A DNA stretch of 64,000 bases from Aotearoamyces nothofagi (lineage: Eukaryota > Ascomycota > Leotiomycetes > Leotiales > Tympanidaceae), in the NCBI GenBank assembly GCA_015345905.1, contig JADDTR010000017.1:620001-684000 (forward strand), in the 5' to 3' direction. The notes under the pieces were generated by a model. The model saw only the letters and a list, made by a program, of their open reading frames with translations. It was not told where the DNA came from and searched no databases. Every line of letters begins with the position of its first letter. Position 1 is the first letter of the stretch. This document shows, piece by piece, positions 12,865 through 23,459 of the stretch. Position numbers and translations under genes: made by a program.

Positions 12865-13247
12865 GACTTATTGCAATATCGTTGTAATGTCGTAGAAGCA
12901 GTGATGTAGGCTGTAAGGTAAATTCCCACTGATAGACCGGTACGTATTCGTGGATGAGGTTGATAGGCTGCTCTACTCGTTGACGTTGCGCGGTTGTTGT
13001 CGACAGCTATTGATACCTTTAGCTTCAGTAGCGGCATCGCATGGGTTTGCCGCTAACCAGCGCAGCCCGGCATTAGGCTCCGACATCCATCAACCATTGA
13101 CTGACTCAACTCCCTCTTTCATTTCAAACAGCAATACCAACAACAACAACAACAACACATATACAATAAAGGGCGGCATAGCTTCTTGCGAGAGGCTTTC
13201 CTTCTTCTAATTTGACTGCTATTACTTTCCCTTCACTAGAATCCGAC
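12865..13247. other. Divergent promoter RPT3 / small conserved gene
   Basis: 383 bases between two divergent starts. It contains a short CAACAA run (about 13138-13157) in the likely 5' UTR of the plus-strand gene. Nothing else seen. Confidence 0.55.
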
Positions 13248-13919
13248 ATGTCTTCGTCGATCAAAATCCCAGCGCGAACCGCTTACAGCGAAGAGAGCAG
13301 CAAGGCCGAGTCAAGCTCTAGCTCATCATCATCTTGCTATTCAGCCTCTCCACGAACTCCTCAGCAGCAGACGACCAGTTCATCTACTGCATCAGCTAAG
13401 CGGTCTAGTCATGATCGAAGACCAAGCTTGTTGAGTTAGTCCTCTTCCTTGTCCTTAACTGCATCGTAGATGGATAGCCACAACCGTACAATACACCGAT
13501 CAGGCCATGATGGAAACTTCTTGCTCACAAGGCCAACACATGTGAACGATCAGGGCTAATAATCATACAGGCTCATCACTCATGAAACAAGAGCATACAG
13601 TCATCAATATCGGTGACCCGGACGGACCTCCACGATTGGTAAGTCATGTCTCGATAGTACCTTATGCATCCGATTATGTTACTGATGGGGCCATATACAG
13701 ATAACCTGCGTGCGCTCGTCCCAAGGCTTCGATTGGAATCCAGGTATATTCTGGCTCTTGAACCTCCCAAATGCACATGGTCCTCATATTAATTCGTTAT
13801 TAGAGATATTCTTGCCATCCTACGTTGAATGCGATTTCGAATCTCTCGAACGGAAGAAAGACCCGGTCCACGAGATACGATTGAGTGAGGAGGAGATAAA
13901 GAGCATGTTTCCGCAATAA
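13248..13919 (+). CDS. Small conserved fungal protein, function unknown
   Basis: Four exons read by eye: 13248-13434, 13571-13638, 13701-13743 and 13804-13919, giving 137 residues. The first half is Ser-rich and disordered. The second half looks folded: it holds INIGDPDGPPRLITCVRSSQ-like sequence, then GFDWNPEIFLPSYVECDFE, and ends HEIRLSEEEIKSMFPQ. I believe similar short proteins exist in other Pezizomycotina but cannot name a domain or function. The third intron (13744-13803) is 60 bases and has no in-frame stop, so retention would add 20 residues without breaking the frame. It is divergent from RPT3. Confidence 0.7.
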
Positions 13920-14546
13920 TCTACTCTTTATCGGCTCCATGGGGCGAATATCAATGGACGGTCGCTTCGATCTTACACTCTTGAATGCTTACGGGGGGGG
14001 AAAGGGGGGAGTTTGAATGGATTATATGGTGGGCTTGTTTTTGGATTACGGAGTAACGGAATATCATTCATGAATGGGGGGATTGTTGGACAAGCATACG
14101 ATGGATAGGGAGGATGCTTGTGGGAGTTCTGAATCTGTCTTGACACTGTTCGTCATTGGTACTAGAAATAGCGTCATCACAGTTGCGTTTATCTCCTCAA
14201 TTGCTGTATCCATCTAGATCGTTTAACATGCAAATTTTGAAAGCCTAAATATGTCCTATGATAGATTTCAAAAGTCCGAGATCGCTCTGGAAACAGGTTG
14301 ATACAAGATGCAGTCCGCCGAGTCGCCGACAGGGCCATGCGCATCACACACCTACCGCTTAGCCCCATATTGTCCCCGTCTTTCCGATAAGGCTGCGATA
14401 ATGCTTTTACCGCCATTTGCTTTTTTAGCGTCCCTGACAAACACCACGGTAAACAAATGGTCTTCGACACTACGCCTTGAATAATCTGGCTATTGCAACC
14501 TGAGTTTGAAAGCCAATTAATTGATCAGAAGGAATTAAGTATCGTG
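13920..14546. other. Intergenic region, no gene seen
   Basis: 627 bases between two plus-strand genes. It has a G-rich patch at about 13992-14010. No supported open frame. Confidence 0.6.
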
Positions 14547-15306
14547 ATGGCGGACGTTCATCGCAAAATCGAGTTGCAGGAACAGGACGACCTGCGCTAC
14601 CTCATCGACAATGTCCGACGTGCAGCAAACGAGAAGATCGATTTACATCTACCACCCATAGAAGGCGAAGACGCGCTGCGAAGACGCGTCGAGGAGCTCG
14701 TACATGAGGTTTGTGTCCTATTTTTGGCTTTTCTTTGCTCATTCCTTCCCGGTCGCTTTGTACTCGATCTCGACAGCGTCATTCAACTGACGACTCACTT
14801 ATATATAGTACATCAGCACAACCTTCCAAACTGCGTCCCCTAACATATCTATAAACGGACATTCTCCATCACCGAATCTTCTATCGTCTCTCCTTTCCAC
14901 ACCGTCCTCAAATGGTTACTCTGACTCAAATCCCATCAACACAACCGAAGAATACGAGCCTCTAAATTCAAAACTCCATTCGCGGGCTGCAGATCTTGCA
15001 CGCCAGGAAGAGGATTTATTAATCGAGATTGCAGCATTGAGGCGCGAGGCACCAATCAAAACGGCAGAGTTGTGGAAGAGTACTTGGGATGGTGATGAGG
15101 TTCTGAAAGATGGTGTTGGCATTACTTCTATGGAGGAGAGCGCGGTGGAAATTGGGATTGCGAAGTTACAGAGACAGGATGAGATAGAAAAGACTTGGAC
15201 TAAAGGTGTGGAAGGCTTGGGGAGGCTAAAGAGGCAACTGCCTGGCACTGCTGCGAGGATGGAAAGAGCGAAACGCGCTGGTGAGTACGTCCTGGTCGAG
15301 AAATAA
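14547..15306 (+). CDS. NSL1: Kinetochore MIND complex subunit Nsl1/Mis14
   Basis: Subunit of the Mis12/MIND complex, which links the inner kinetochore to Ndc80. Two exons (14547-14708, 14809-15306) give 219 residues. The N-terminus HRKIELQEQDDLRYLIDNVR with KIDLHLPP, then EDALRRRVEELVHEYISTTF and ISINGHSP, matches the Mis14 family. The C-terminal part is predicted to be helical/coiled (LARQEEDLLIEIAALRRE; WTKGVEGLGRLKRQLPGTAARMER). The start is at the ATG opening MADVHRKIE; an upstream in-frame extension has no ATG. The 100-base intron ends in TATATAG. Confidence 0.87.
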
Positions 15307-15671
15307 GGCGACAAGAGAAGATAGCACGTCAACTACCTGTAGGAAGGAGTTATGGGAAATATGGCGTTCTAAGGGCATGTATATTCATGACTTTGACAGT
15401 CTCAATGATAGGACTCATCATAAATGATATATATATATATATAGTACGATTAATATCCTCTGAAAAGTACTCTAATTAGCAGAGGATAGACCAGTCGTGA
15501 ATCGACAGAGCGAAGTGGTGCATCATTTTAGCGCATGAAACCAGTTGTAATGGTTAACCAGATACCCCCTCTGAATGATAAAGATCCTTACTGTCTACGT
15601 CTAATTCTCCGCCAGAAACTTCCCATCATCCGCCATGCATAAGGTTCGCTACAAACTTTCTCATACTTCCA
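15307..15671. other. Convergent 3' region NSL1 / SEC14
   Basis: 365 bases between facing stop codons, with a short (TA)n run at about 15428-15442. No gene seen. Confidence 0.65.
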
Positions 15672-16883
15672 TCAAGCATGTGCAAGACCTTGAGCAGCTG
15701 GGACCGTTTCACCAACAGAGACTTCAGATTCTCCGCCAACTACAGGAATCGTTCCAGGGTTTGTTGCCGTGTTGTCGATGACATCTTGAGTCTTTTCTCC
15801 ATGTTTTTGCAACCACTTCGGTGGCCTGGCCCATTGAGGGTCGGTCCATGGACCTTCATCACCGAAGGGGCATCCACCAGGGCACGCGCACTCGCAATCG
15901 CCACCGAATATTTTCGGAAGGTTTTCAGCAGGAACTTGGCTAAGGAGCTCCTTCTGGTATCCACTGCCGAGGATATGAATCTTCTCAACAGTAACAGGGT
16001 CGAGCCAGCCTTTGATCATACTGAAAGCACCTGAAAATCCCCACGGTGCATTGATCAAGTATAGACGCCCGAGACGCTCAGGGTAGTAGTTTTGTGATAG
16101 GTTGGAGGCTTGTTTGACGTAGCTGTAGACGGAGCTGACTTTTGAGATACCCACCCCCTTCAGATCCATAATTGTGCAGCAAGTCTCAAGAAGATGGCCA
16201 GCTTTACGTGAGCAGGCAGGGAGTCGGGGATCGGCAACTTTCTCGTATTCGACTGCGAGGTTTTGAAGCATTCGCTCCGCAGTAGTTATCTTATACATTG
16301 CAGCGAGGTCAATATTGCCCAACTGCTCGATATAGACAGGTCGGCCATCCTAGAAAATAATTAGCAGGTAAAACAAAAAGAGATGTTTCATATACCTTGT
16401 CGGTTTTATGGTAGTATTGGGGGTAGTATTGGAAAACCTCTTCCTTCTCCTCGTAGTCGAAGTTACGGACAAGATCATCAAGGTCGGTTTCTTTTCTCCA
16501 GTTCTCACAGCCAACAAACCTACCCAAGTAAATTAGTCCGCAGTCAAGTAATATGGATGTCGATGCTCTGGTTGTATCTAACGTACATGTCCTCTGTCAA
16601 CTTGACATCGAACTTTCGTGCTCTGAGGAATCGAAGCTAGCGTCTGAAATCAGCATTCCAGGTTTCTGACAGTTCCAGCACGTAGACATACAAGTGTGAT
16701 TGTATCCAGGCGCTCTGTATATCCCTCCTGCTCTAACTTCATGCGTAACTGGTAGACCTGAGCTTCTTGCTCTGGGGTGAGGTGGCCAGGATGGCCTGGA
16801 AGAGCTGTGGCAGAAGTGGTCGGATAGTCATAGTCGTCATACTTAGGATCAAGCTTGAGAGGGGTTGTTGTTGGGACTGCCAT
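15672..16883 (-). CDS. SEC14: Sec14-type phosphatidylinositol/phosphatidylcholine transfer protein
   Basis: CRAL-TRIO lipid exchange protein that keeps Golgi phosphoinositide signalling going. Four exons (16692-16883, 16587-16636, 16396-16519, 15672-16349) give 347 residues. The CRAL-TRIO N domain has [18 protein letters not shown] and [11 protein letters not shown]. The lipid-binding domain contains [44 protein letters not shown] and VEKIHILG, and ends [17 protein letters not shown]. It is longer than yeast Sec14 (304) by an acidic, low-complexity tail. The start at 16883 is the first ATG of the frame; an upstream open stretch has none. Confidence 0.94.
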
Positions 16884-17266
16884 CGCTACTGTATGGATAT
16901 AATATCGCAAACAAGAATTTGTCGCGTTCTAATGTTATGTTTAGAAAATCCGATGTTGTATCAAGGCAAATGAATTTCAGCGGGGCAAGCCAGTGACGAC
17001 GGCAGTTATCTCGCTTAAAAAGATACGTTGTTGTTGACACAAGGCGGGCAATGGAAAAGGGTATATGGGTAGAATTCATGAGAAAATTATTACATGTATC
17101 TTCGTGATTCGATAGCTCAATATAGACAGAGCAACTCGAAATATATGGTCCATAGGTTTAGGCCTACGGTTTTCGACTCATTAAGACTGTTGAATCGACT
17201 GTTATCATGGTTTCCCTGTGATCTTGTATATTGTGAATGTCTAGTCAGGCAGAGAGAGATATTGCA
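16884..17266. other. Intergenic region PFD3 3' end / SEC14 promoter
   Basis: 383 bases between two minus-strand genes. No gene or repeat seen. Confidence 0.6.
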
Positions 17267-18139
17267 TTAATCGTTAGGCGGCCCTATTTTACCCGTATCT
17301 TCACTTGCCTCATGCTCTGTTTTCTCCTTTCTCTTCATCGTTACGTCCCAGTTATAAACCCTAGCGGTAGCTACCTCCATGGTCTATAAATACGTCAGTT
17401 CTGGCTATAGAGAACACCCATTATCTACATACCGTTATCTGCTCTCTAAGAAAGTCAAGATCTTCCTCACAGTTTGAGAGATTCTTTTTAGCTGCTGAAA
17501 GTTTGGAATCAAGCAGCTCTTCAGCTTCATCTATCGGATATGACAGCATAACATTTGCCTGGCAGAGGAAATCAGCACGTCGAATCTTGCACGGTAGGGT
17601 TATTAAAGCATACTCCTAGCCACAAGTAGACCTCTTCCGTGGGTGGCACATGAGCTTTCGCATAAAGGGTATCGTTGAGCTCGAATGTTGCCTCTATCGG
17701 ATCGGAACCTGGCTGGTGAGAAGCGCGTCAGCAGGATATTTTGTTCTCAGTGGAGATCTAATACATACTTTCCTTGTCTTTAAGAACTGCACAGTGTCTA
17801 ATGTCTTTTGGATATCGGGCATCTTGTCTTTGAGCCCCGCGGCTCGCCGTTGCTGGTTGACTTCCATGAATTGGTATTTTCTAGTAGCTACATCAGCACG
17901 TACACAGCTACCAGTAAGTGGACATAGCATACGATATCATCTCCTGGAAACTCTTCAACGTCGCTTCTACCTCGACTCGTGATGAGACGTAGTCTTCGAC
18001 CTTGTCGACAAACGGCGCATACGGTATACCTCGAGGATTGGTGGCAGCGAGATCCCTTCTGCTCATTTTATTAGCCCATATGCAGTCATAGGATGATTAG
18101 CACCGAGACGATTACTTACTTAGCACTGGATTCGGCCAT
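17267..18139 (-). CDS. PAC10: Prefoldin subunit 3
   Basis: Alpha-type prefoldin subunit (VBP1/Pac10), partner of the beta subunits in the actin/tubulin chaperone. Six exons: 18120-18139, 17933-18058, 17769-17880, 17614-17712, 17433-17558 and 17267-17383; 199 residues. The helix KYQFMEVNQQRRAAGLKDKM plus IQKTLDTVQFLKTRK is followed by a hairpin (DPIEATFELNDTLYAKA, VYLWLGANVMLSY). The second helix begins IDEAEELLDSKLSAAKKNLS and ends in the family box TMEVATARVYNWDV. The first exon is 20 bases. Introns are 49-61 bases and all junctions keep phase. A second prefoldin gene (subunit 6) lies about 11 kb away in this window. Confidence 0.94.
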
Positions 18140-18704
18140 CGTGTCGTTGGAGATGAGTTGCCTCAAAAACGTTGCGCAAGCACCTCCAAAATGCTCGACT
18201 CGCTGGAAATAAGGTATTTCAGGCCTCCATTCTTAGCCTTGCACCCACCACCTCGCTTCTCCCACCGCGATTGCGGCCCCTAGAAGAGAAAGTCGCATGA
18301 ATCTCTACAATACAAATATTTCCTTGATCCCCTTGAAATTAAAATTGTACGGTAGGTAAGATATATGTGGTACCGCAACCAACCCTACTATCTGGATTTG
18401 TGATATGATTGAGAGACTCGGAGAGCTGCAAATCACGTCAGCCGTAAACGAACTGGCACGTGGCTTGTACGCGTATTCCATTACAGAGTCTGTTCCTTAT
18501 CAGATCCGCTTTTTAGGGCCTAACAGTATTATCTGATCGTTTGTGATACGCTAGTTGCCAATAGTGTAATGCCCATGATCCGATACCGAAGAAGGATTCC
18601 CCACTGAACCTGGGTTCTGTATTTTGTGGGAGCTATGGGTGGCAGCGGCTTCTGCTGCCCTCCTTCCAGTGGTACTTTCTCCATGTTTCGACAATCAGCA
18701 CGCC
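18140..18704. other. Divergent promoter prefoldin 3 / flavocytochrome
   Basis: 565 bases. The frame of the flavocytochrome is open upstream of its first ATG (back to about 18624) but has no start codon there. No repeat seen. Confidence 0.55.
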
Positions 18705-20654
18705 ATGGAACACCCCTCCGAAGCCCAGTGGTTCTGGGATGCGATATACTTTTCCATGTCGACAGTATCCTGGACATCAGCGGTTGATGAAGGTTCCAGA
18801 CCACAGCAAGATCAATATTCGCTTTCTTCCCGTTCTTCCCATTCTCCGGGTGTAGCGGAGGGGAGAGATTTTACCAAACGATTAATCTCGACCTATCATC
18901 TAATCATCTTCGGCTTCATTGCCATCTTGAGCGCTCTACACTGGTCACAAAATGTTATCCGATGGTACAGGAGGAGGGCCATGAGGCTACGAGTGTCCAG
19001 GGAGGAAACTGCTGTCGGCGAGGACCTCAACGACAATATTCAGGAGCTGGAGATGGAAGATCAACAAGACGCAATAGAAGTTGTATCGTCTAACAGCAGT
19101 ACGTTGGATGGTACAGCAAGTCCCCCAGATGAGGCCGAAGCCATCGACGAAGAAGAAGAAATATCTCTTATATACGAGGGTCCCGTTTCGAAAGTTTTCT
19201 ACCCCCGAAGGTCAATAATTACAAACATTAAAGCGTTTTTAATGTATCAGCCTCGACCGATTCCCCTGGTCAACAAAACTCTGCCTTCAAACGGGTCTAT
19301 AGTAGTCTTAATAGCTTTCTTGGCCTTGAATGCATTTTATACTCTATTTAAGATCAAATTTGAGACGTCTTTGCTCGTTGTGTTTGCCGACAGGTGTGGA
19401 CTGGTCTTTGCCGCCAACCTTCCTCTGCTGTATCTTTTTGCAGCAAAGACGCAGCCATTGCGGCTTTTGACCGGATATTCTTACGAATCTACAAATATCG
19501 TACATCGAAGGTTAGGCGAAGTTCTATGCTTAGAGGCATTGTTACATTCTCTAGGAATGTTTGGTGTCTGGTATACATTACTAAAGCCTCATGGTATGGC
19601 ATTAGCAAGCTATTTAGCGCGGCGAATTGTTTGGACTGGCGTCCTCACATTAGTATGCTATGAGGTGTTATACTTCACATCCTTAGCCAGCTTTCGTCAG
19701 CTGTGTTATGAAGTATTTCTAGCACTGCATATAACCTTGCAGATAGCTGCGTTGGCCCTTTTGTACTTTCACCACCGTGGGGCCAAAATATATGTCTGCA
19801 TGGCTCTGATTATTTTTGTCATTGATCGTGTAGCGTATAGGATATGCCTCAAGAGTGTGACTGTCACAGCTGACGCTACTGTGATGGAGGACGGAGAAAC
19901 AGTGCGTCTCGAAGCACTTATTAGACTACAACATAACAGTGTGCTGTCGGGTAGTGGGATCACTAAAGGCTGGCGACCAACTGACCACGTCTTTATCTCG
20001 GCACCGTCACTTGGTTTGAAACATCTATTCCAAGCGCATCCATTTACCATTATTTCCCCGGCTCCAGCATCCACCGACAAAGAGGCCAGTCTAGATCTCC
20101 TCATCAGAGCTCAGGAGGGATTCTCGGCGGATTTATTACGAGAAGCTACTAGACGGCGAAGTCTGACCGTCCGTATTGACGGTCCATATGGTAGCGCCCA
20201 TGCAAGACATCTGCTGCATGACTCTGACCTAGCCATGGTTATTGCTGGGGGGAGTGGAATCGCGGTTGCATGGCCTCTTGTTCATTACCTCCTCAAGAAG
20301 AATAGTTCGAGTGATATTGAGGCAGTCTCGGGAGGTCAACTACGGAAGCAGAAGATCGTGCTGATCTGGGTGGTCCACAAGGCGTCTCACATGTCCTGGG
20401 TTAGTCAATCAGATTTGCAGGAAATAGAAGACAGTGGGGTGGAACTCGTTATACCACAGGCGACACAAGAGGTCGGGCGGCCAGATTTAGACTTTTTTAT
20501 CGACGAAATTGTTATCAAATTTAGAGATTACAAGAGAATTAGGGTTGTAGGATCTGGCCCGGACAGCATGGGCCGCTCAGTAAGAAATGCATGTTCAAGA
20601 TTGGTAAGAGATGGACGGGATATTGACGTTACCATAGAGAAGTTTGGATGGTAG
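18705..20654 (+). CDS. Ferric-reductase-like transmembrane flavocytochrome
   Basis: FRE/NOX-superfamily oxidoreductase moving electrons from NADPH through FAD and two haems across a membrane; ferric or cupric ions are the usual acceptors. Single exon, 649 residues from the first ATG of the frame. An N-terminal membrane segment (TYHLIIFGFIAILSALHW) and a long acidic loop precede the ferric-reductase core. The core has helices and haem-ligand histidines in VHRRLGEVLCLEALLHSLG (about 265-283) and FLALHITLQIAALALLYFHH. The FAD motif HPFTIIS lies near 444; NADPH motifs GPYG (near 493), AGGSGIAVAW (near 513) and SGPDSMG (near 617) follow. No iron-responsive promoter element was recognised. Substrate is uncertain: metalloreductase is likelier than NADPH oxidase because no EF-hands or Nox-type tail are seen. 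Confidence 0.88.
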   Translation: MEHPSEAQWFWDAIYFSMSTVSWTSAVDEGSRPQQDQYSLSSRSSHSPGVAEGRDFTKRLISTYHLIIFGFIAILSALHWSQNVIRWYRRRAMRLRVSREETAVGEDLNDNIQELEMEDQQDAIEVVSSNSSTLDGTASPPDEAEAIDEEEEISLIYEGPVSKVFYPRRSIITNIKAFLMYQPRPIPLVNKTLPSNGSIVVLIAFLALNAFYTLFKIKFETSLLVVFADRCGLVFAANLPLLYLFAAKTQPLRLLTGYSYESTNIVHRRLGEVLCLEALLHSLGMFGVWYTLLKPHGMALASYLARRIVWTGVLTLVCYEVLYFTSLASFRQLCYEVFLALHITLQIAALALLYFHHRGAKIYVCMALIIFVIDRVAYRICLKSVTVTADATVMEDGETVRLEALIRLQHNSVLSGSGITKGWRPTDHVFISAPSLGLKHLFQAHPFTIISPAPASTDKEASLDLLIRAQEGFSADLLREATRRRSLTVRIDGPYGSAHARHLLHDSDLAMVIAGGSGIAVAWPLVHYLLKKNSSSDIEAVSGGQLRKQKIVLIWVVHKASHMSWVSQSDLQEIEDSGVELVIPQATQEVGRPDLDFFIDEIVIKFRDYKRIRVVGSGPDSMGRSVRNACSRLVRDGRDIDVTIEKFGW

Positions 20655-21932
20655 TTTGATAGAGTATATGAGAATATAAATTATTTTTGAAGTTAACTGC
20701 GGGACTGTAGGTGGTGAAATATGCTGGCTTTTCAACGATACTTCGTATACAGTGCTATTTGGTTATATCTTGGCTGCACATATCTGAGATCCATATCTAT
20801 ACTCGAAGGACAGATAGATCAGAGATGGATTATGCTACAGTTGCCAGCATAGAGTCGGAAATCTCATAGCAATTCGCTATCTCGCCTCGTACTACTCGCT
20901 CAACCCAGAGTATTTCTGTACTACTATAAATACCACTGGCCTGGATTGACGTCCATGGCAGCTGCAGATGCGGATGACAGATTGTCTCTCCGCGAGTCAA
21001 AGTTATTGGACAGTGGCCCACTGCAGGTCAATGCGACAGGACGACCCACATGCCGCCCCTCGACCCAGGAACCCCAAGACAATCGGCCGGGATGCGTCTG
21101 TGCGCATCGTCTGTCTATACCGTACTATACAGTACTGTCGCGACTGTGGAGCGCAGCGCAAGACACGATATCTGGCGAGTGACAGCCCTAACCCTAACCC
21201 TCTTCTCTGAGCGAGCTGTATTGCTTAGAGATAGGAACTACCTGAGAGGCCTTGGAGAGAGACGGTAAAGTAGCTTCAATCCGACCTGAGTTTCGGGTTT
21301 GCCGGCTCGCTGAGGCGAGCTTCGAGTTTTACTCGTATATCATATTTTGTTATCCGAAGTAGGCTCTGTCATATACGCACTCTCCAGCCAATGTCGCTGG
21401 CCTGACAGCCTGCCTGATTCAGTATCTTGCTCGAGAGCCAGGTCGTTGTATCATCCCTGCTGAATAATCGTTCCCCTGCTTTGCCTAGATCGCTACCAAC
21501 GACGGTATGATTATTCAGGGGGGATAGTACTTCGTAGGAAGTTGATTCAGTGCGCTCCCGCCTATCGGCCGACGCATCGCATGAGCAGTACAGCGAGTCC
21601 CGCTGGTTCCCCGCTGTCACTTATCATCTTCGGTGCGGCAAGACCCCCGGGGTCAGTTTCACCAGAAACCTCACCATGAAAGAGGTCCATGTACTGTACG
21701 AACGAATGATGCAAAGCTGTTTCCCTCGGGTGGGCTCACCTGTCTTCAGCACATGGCCCAGCCAATTCAGCTAAGTCGATACTCTCATTTTCTATAATAT
21801 CGCCAGACATTCCTTCTCCGTTTTCACTTTCTAGTTCCAGAGGCAAATAAAAGCAATCTGGAAATCATCATCTCTATCCTCCTCTCTTCCATTTGAGATA
21901 AAAATTCTCTCAATTTTCTCCTAAACACAATA
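20655..21932. other. Intergenic region with telomere-like motif
   Basis: 1.28 kb with no supported gene. It holds TACTATACAGTACTG-like sequence near 21122 and a short telomere-like run at 21186-21201. A small hairpin near 21308-21325 has GCTCGC and GCGAGC arms. Confidence 0.5.
21186..21201. repeat. Telomere-like repeat (CCCTAA)2.7
   Basis: Reads CCCTAACCCTAACCCT, i.e. 2.7 copies of the fungal telomere unit TTAGGG on the other strand, inside the chromosome. It is either an interstitial trace of telomere addition at a healed break or a binding site for a TTAGGG-binding protein. Chance is also possible for 16 bases. Confidence 0.9.
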
Positions 21933-22784
21933 ATGGCGGATTCTAAGCCCGTCTTTGTTTTCATTCCCGGTGCATGGCACGGCCCTGAAAGCTTTGAGCC
22001 CACTTCCATGCTCCTCTTCGAGCACGGCTACGAGACCAGGGGCATATGCCTAGCATCGGTGGGTAGTCCTTCACCACTGCAAACCTTCGACGCCGACGTC
22101 GAGATAATTCGCAAGACGGTTTCAGATTTGCTGGAGGCTGGAAAAGATGTCGTTATGGTTATGCATTCATATGGTGGTGCATGCGGGAGCGAGGCAATGA
22201 AGTATTTTGTGGATGTTCAAGGGCAGGAGGGAAAGGGCGAGATTGTACGGATGGCTTGGATTTCTGCTTTCGTATTGCCAGAGGGCGGATGTCTCATGGC
22301 TGGACTAGGATGGAAGGATTTGCCATGGTTTATGGTCGAGGTAAATGCTTCTTGGTCCCTTGTGAGCTTCAAGGCCAACAGTGCTAACACAGGTGCTTCG
22401 TAGGGCGATATTGTGACGCCCGAGGATCCAAGAACCGTCTTCTACAATGATCTATCCGAGACGGAGGCAGAGAAATGGGTCAGCTTACTCAAGCCTCACT
22501 CTTACCGCACGTTCTACTCCACCATCTCAGTCGAGCCATTTCGGAAGATCCCATCTGCATTCTTACTCTGCGAGAACGACAATGCTATCCCTATCCAAGC
22601 GCAGGAAGGGATGGTGGCAATGGCTCGGCAGAAAGCTCCTGCTTCCTTTGACTTCGTAGAGAAATGCTCTGCGGGTCACAGCCCATTCTTGAGTATGCCA
22701 GAAATAACTGCGGGGTTCCTGATAAAGGCTGCTAACGGAGCATCGATGGACAAGAACTGCGATAGTGCTCTATTGCCAGTTTAG
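21933..22784 (+). CDS. Alpha/beta-hydrolase fold esterase
   Basis: Small cytosolic alpha/beta hydrolase of the AB-hydrolase-6 type (plant methylesterase-like). Two exons (21933-22340, 22404-22784) give 262 residues. The oxyanion strand reads FVFIPGAWHGPESF. The nucleophile elbow is VMHSYGG with Ser79, the acid is likely Asp195 (ENDNAIP), and the catalytic His is at 228 (AGHSPF). The intron ends in TAG at 22403; an earlier AG would hit a stop. No signal peptide. Substrate unknown. Such genes are often accessory in fungi, acting on lactones, carbamates or plant esters. Confidence 0.85.
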
Positions 22785-23459
22785 TGATGTACGCACCATA
22801 GCTGTTTTATTGTCTTTTGAGACTTGTTTGAACATGACCCTTCTCTTCAATATTACTAAAATTTCCAATTCTTGATGATTATCCCGTAGGCTACAGCTAT
22901 ACTCACTGATTTCTAAAGTATCTTCGTGCGGTATTGCATTTAATTTTTGCGAGAAGGCTCCTGGTAGCGTTGGAATAAATATGTTCTCTGAGTTAGTAGC
23001 TTAGGTGTTTAGATAGGATATTAATACTATGACTATAGAGTATGAACTATATGATATTTAATATAGTCGACGATTAGGTAGTATTAGTTACATTATTATA
23101 TATATTTTACATATAATAAATATATCGAAACGTAGTTACGTAAACTAATAGAGAACTAAGTGGAGGATCTGATACTTGTTATAAGTTGTCAATCGAGGTG
23201 CTGTACAGCTATGGGCTTACTTCATTATTTACAGATCGTTTCTTTTGCTTGGTTTATCGTAAGCCATGACTCATGTTTTAGAAGATTTTAACCCTGCACT
23301 TCTATCCCTAACATTTCATATGGCGATGTCTTTAATATCCAATGGCTCGGCCGTGTACCAACGAAGACGCGTATCCGCTTTAAGCGCGAACAGCCGCGAC
23401 GGCGACCAGATAAGACGGCCTGCACGACAACAGGGCTCGGGTCTGACACGCCACGAAGG
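22785..23459. other. AT-rich island
   Basis: 675 bases; the part at about 22980-23200 is strongly AT-rich and TA-rich, unlike its surroundings, with no coding capacity. This composition is what repeat-induced point mutation leaves in ascomycetes, so it may be the remains of an old repeat. No termini or family could be recognised. Confidence 0.5.
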
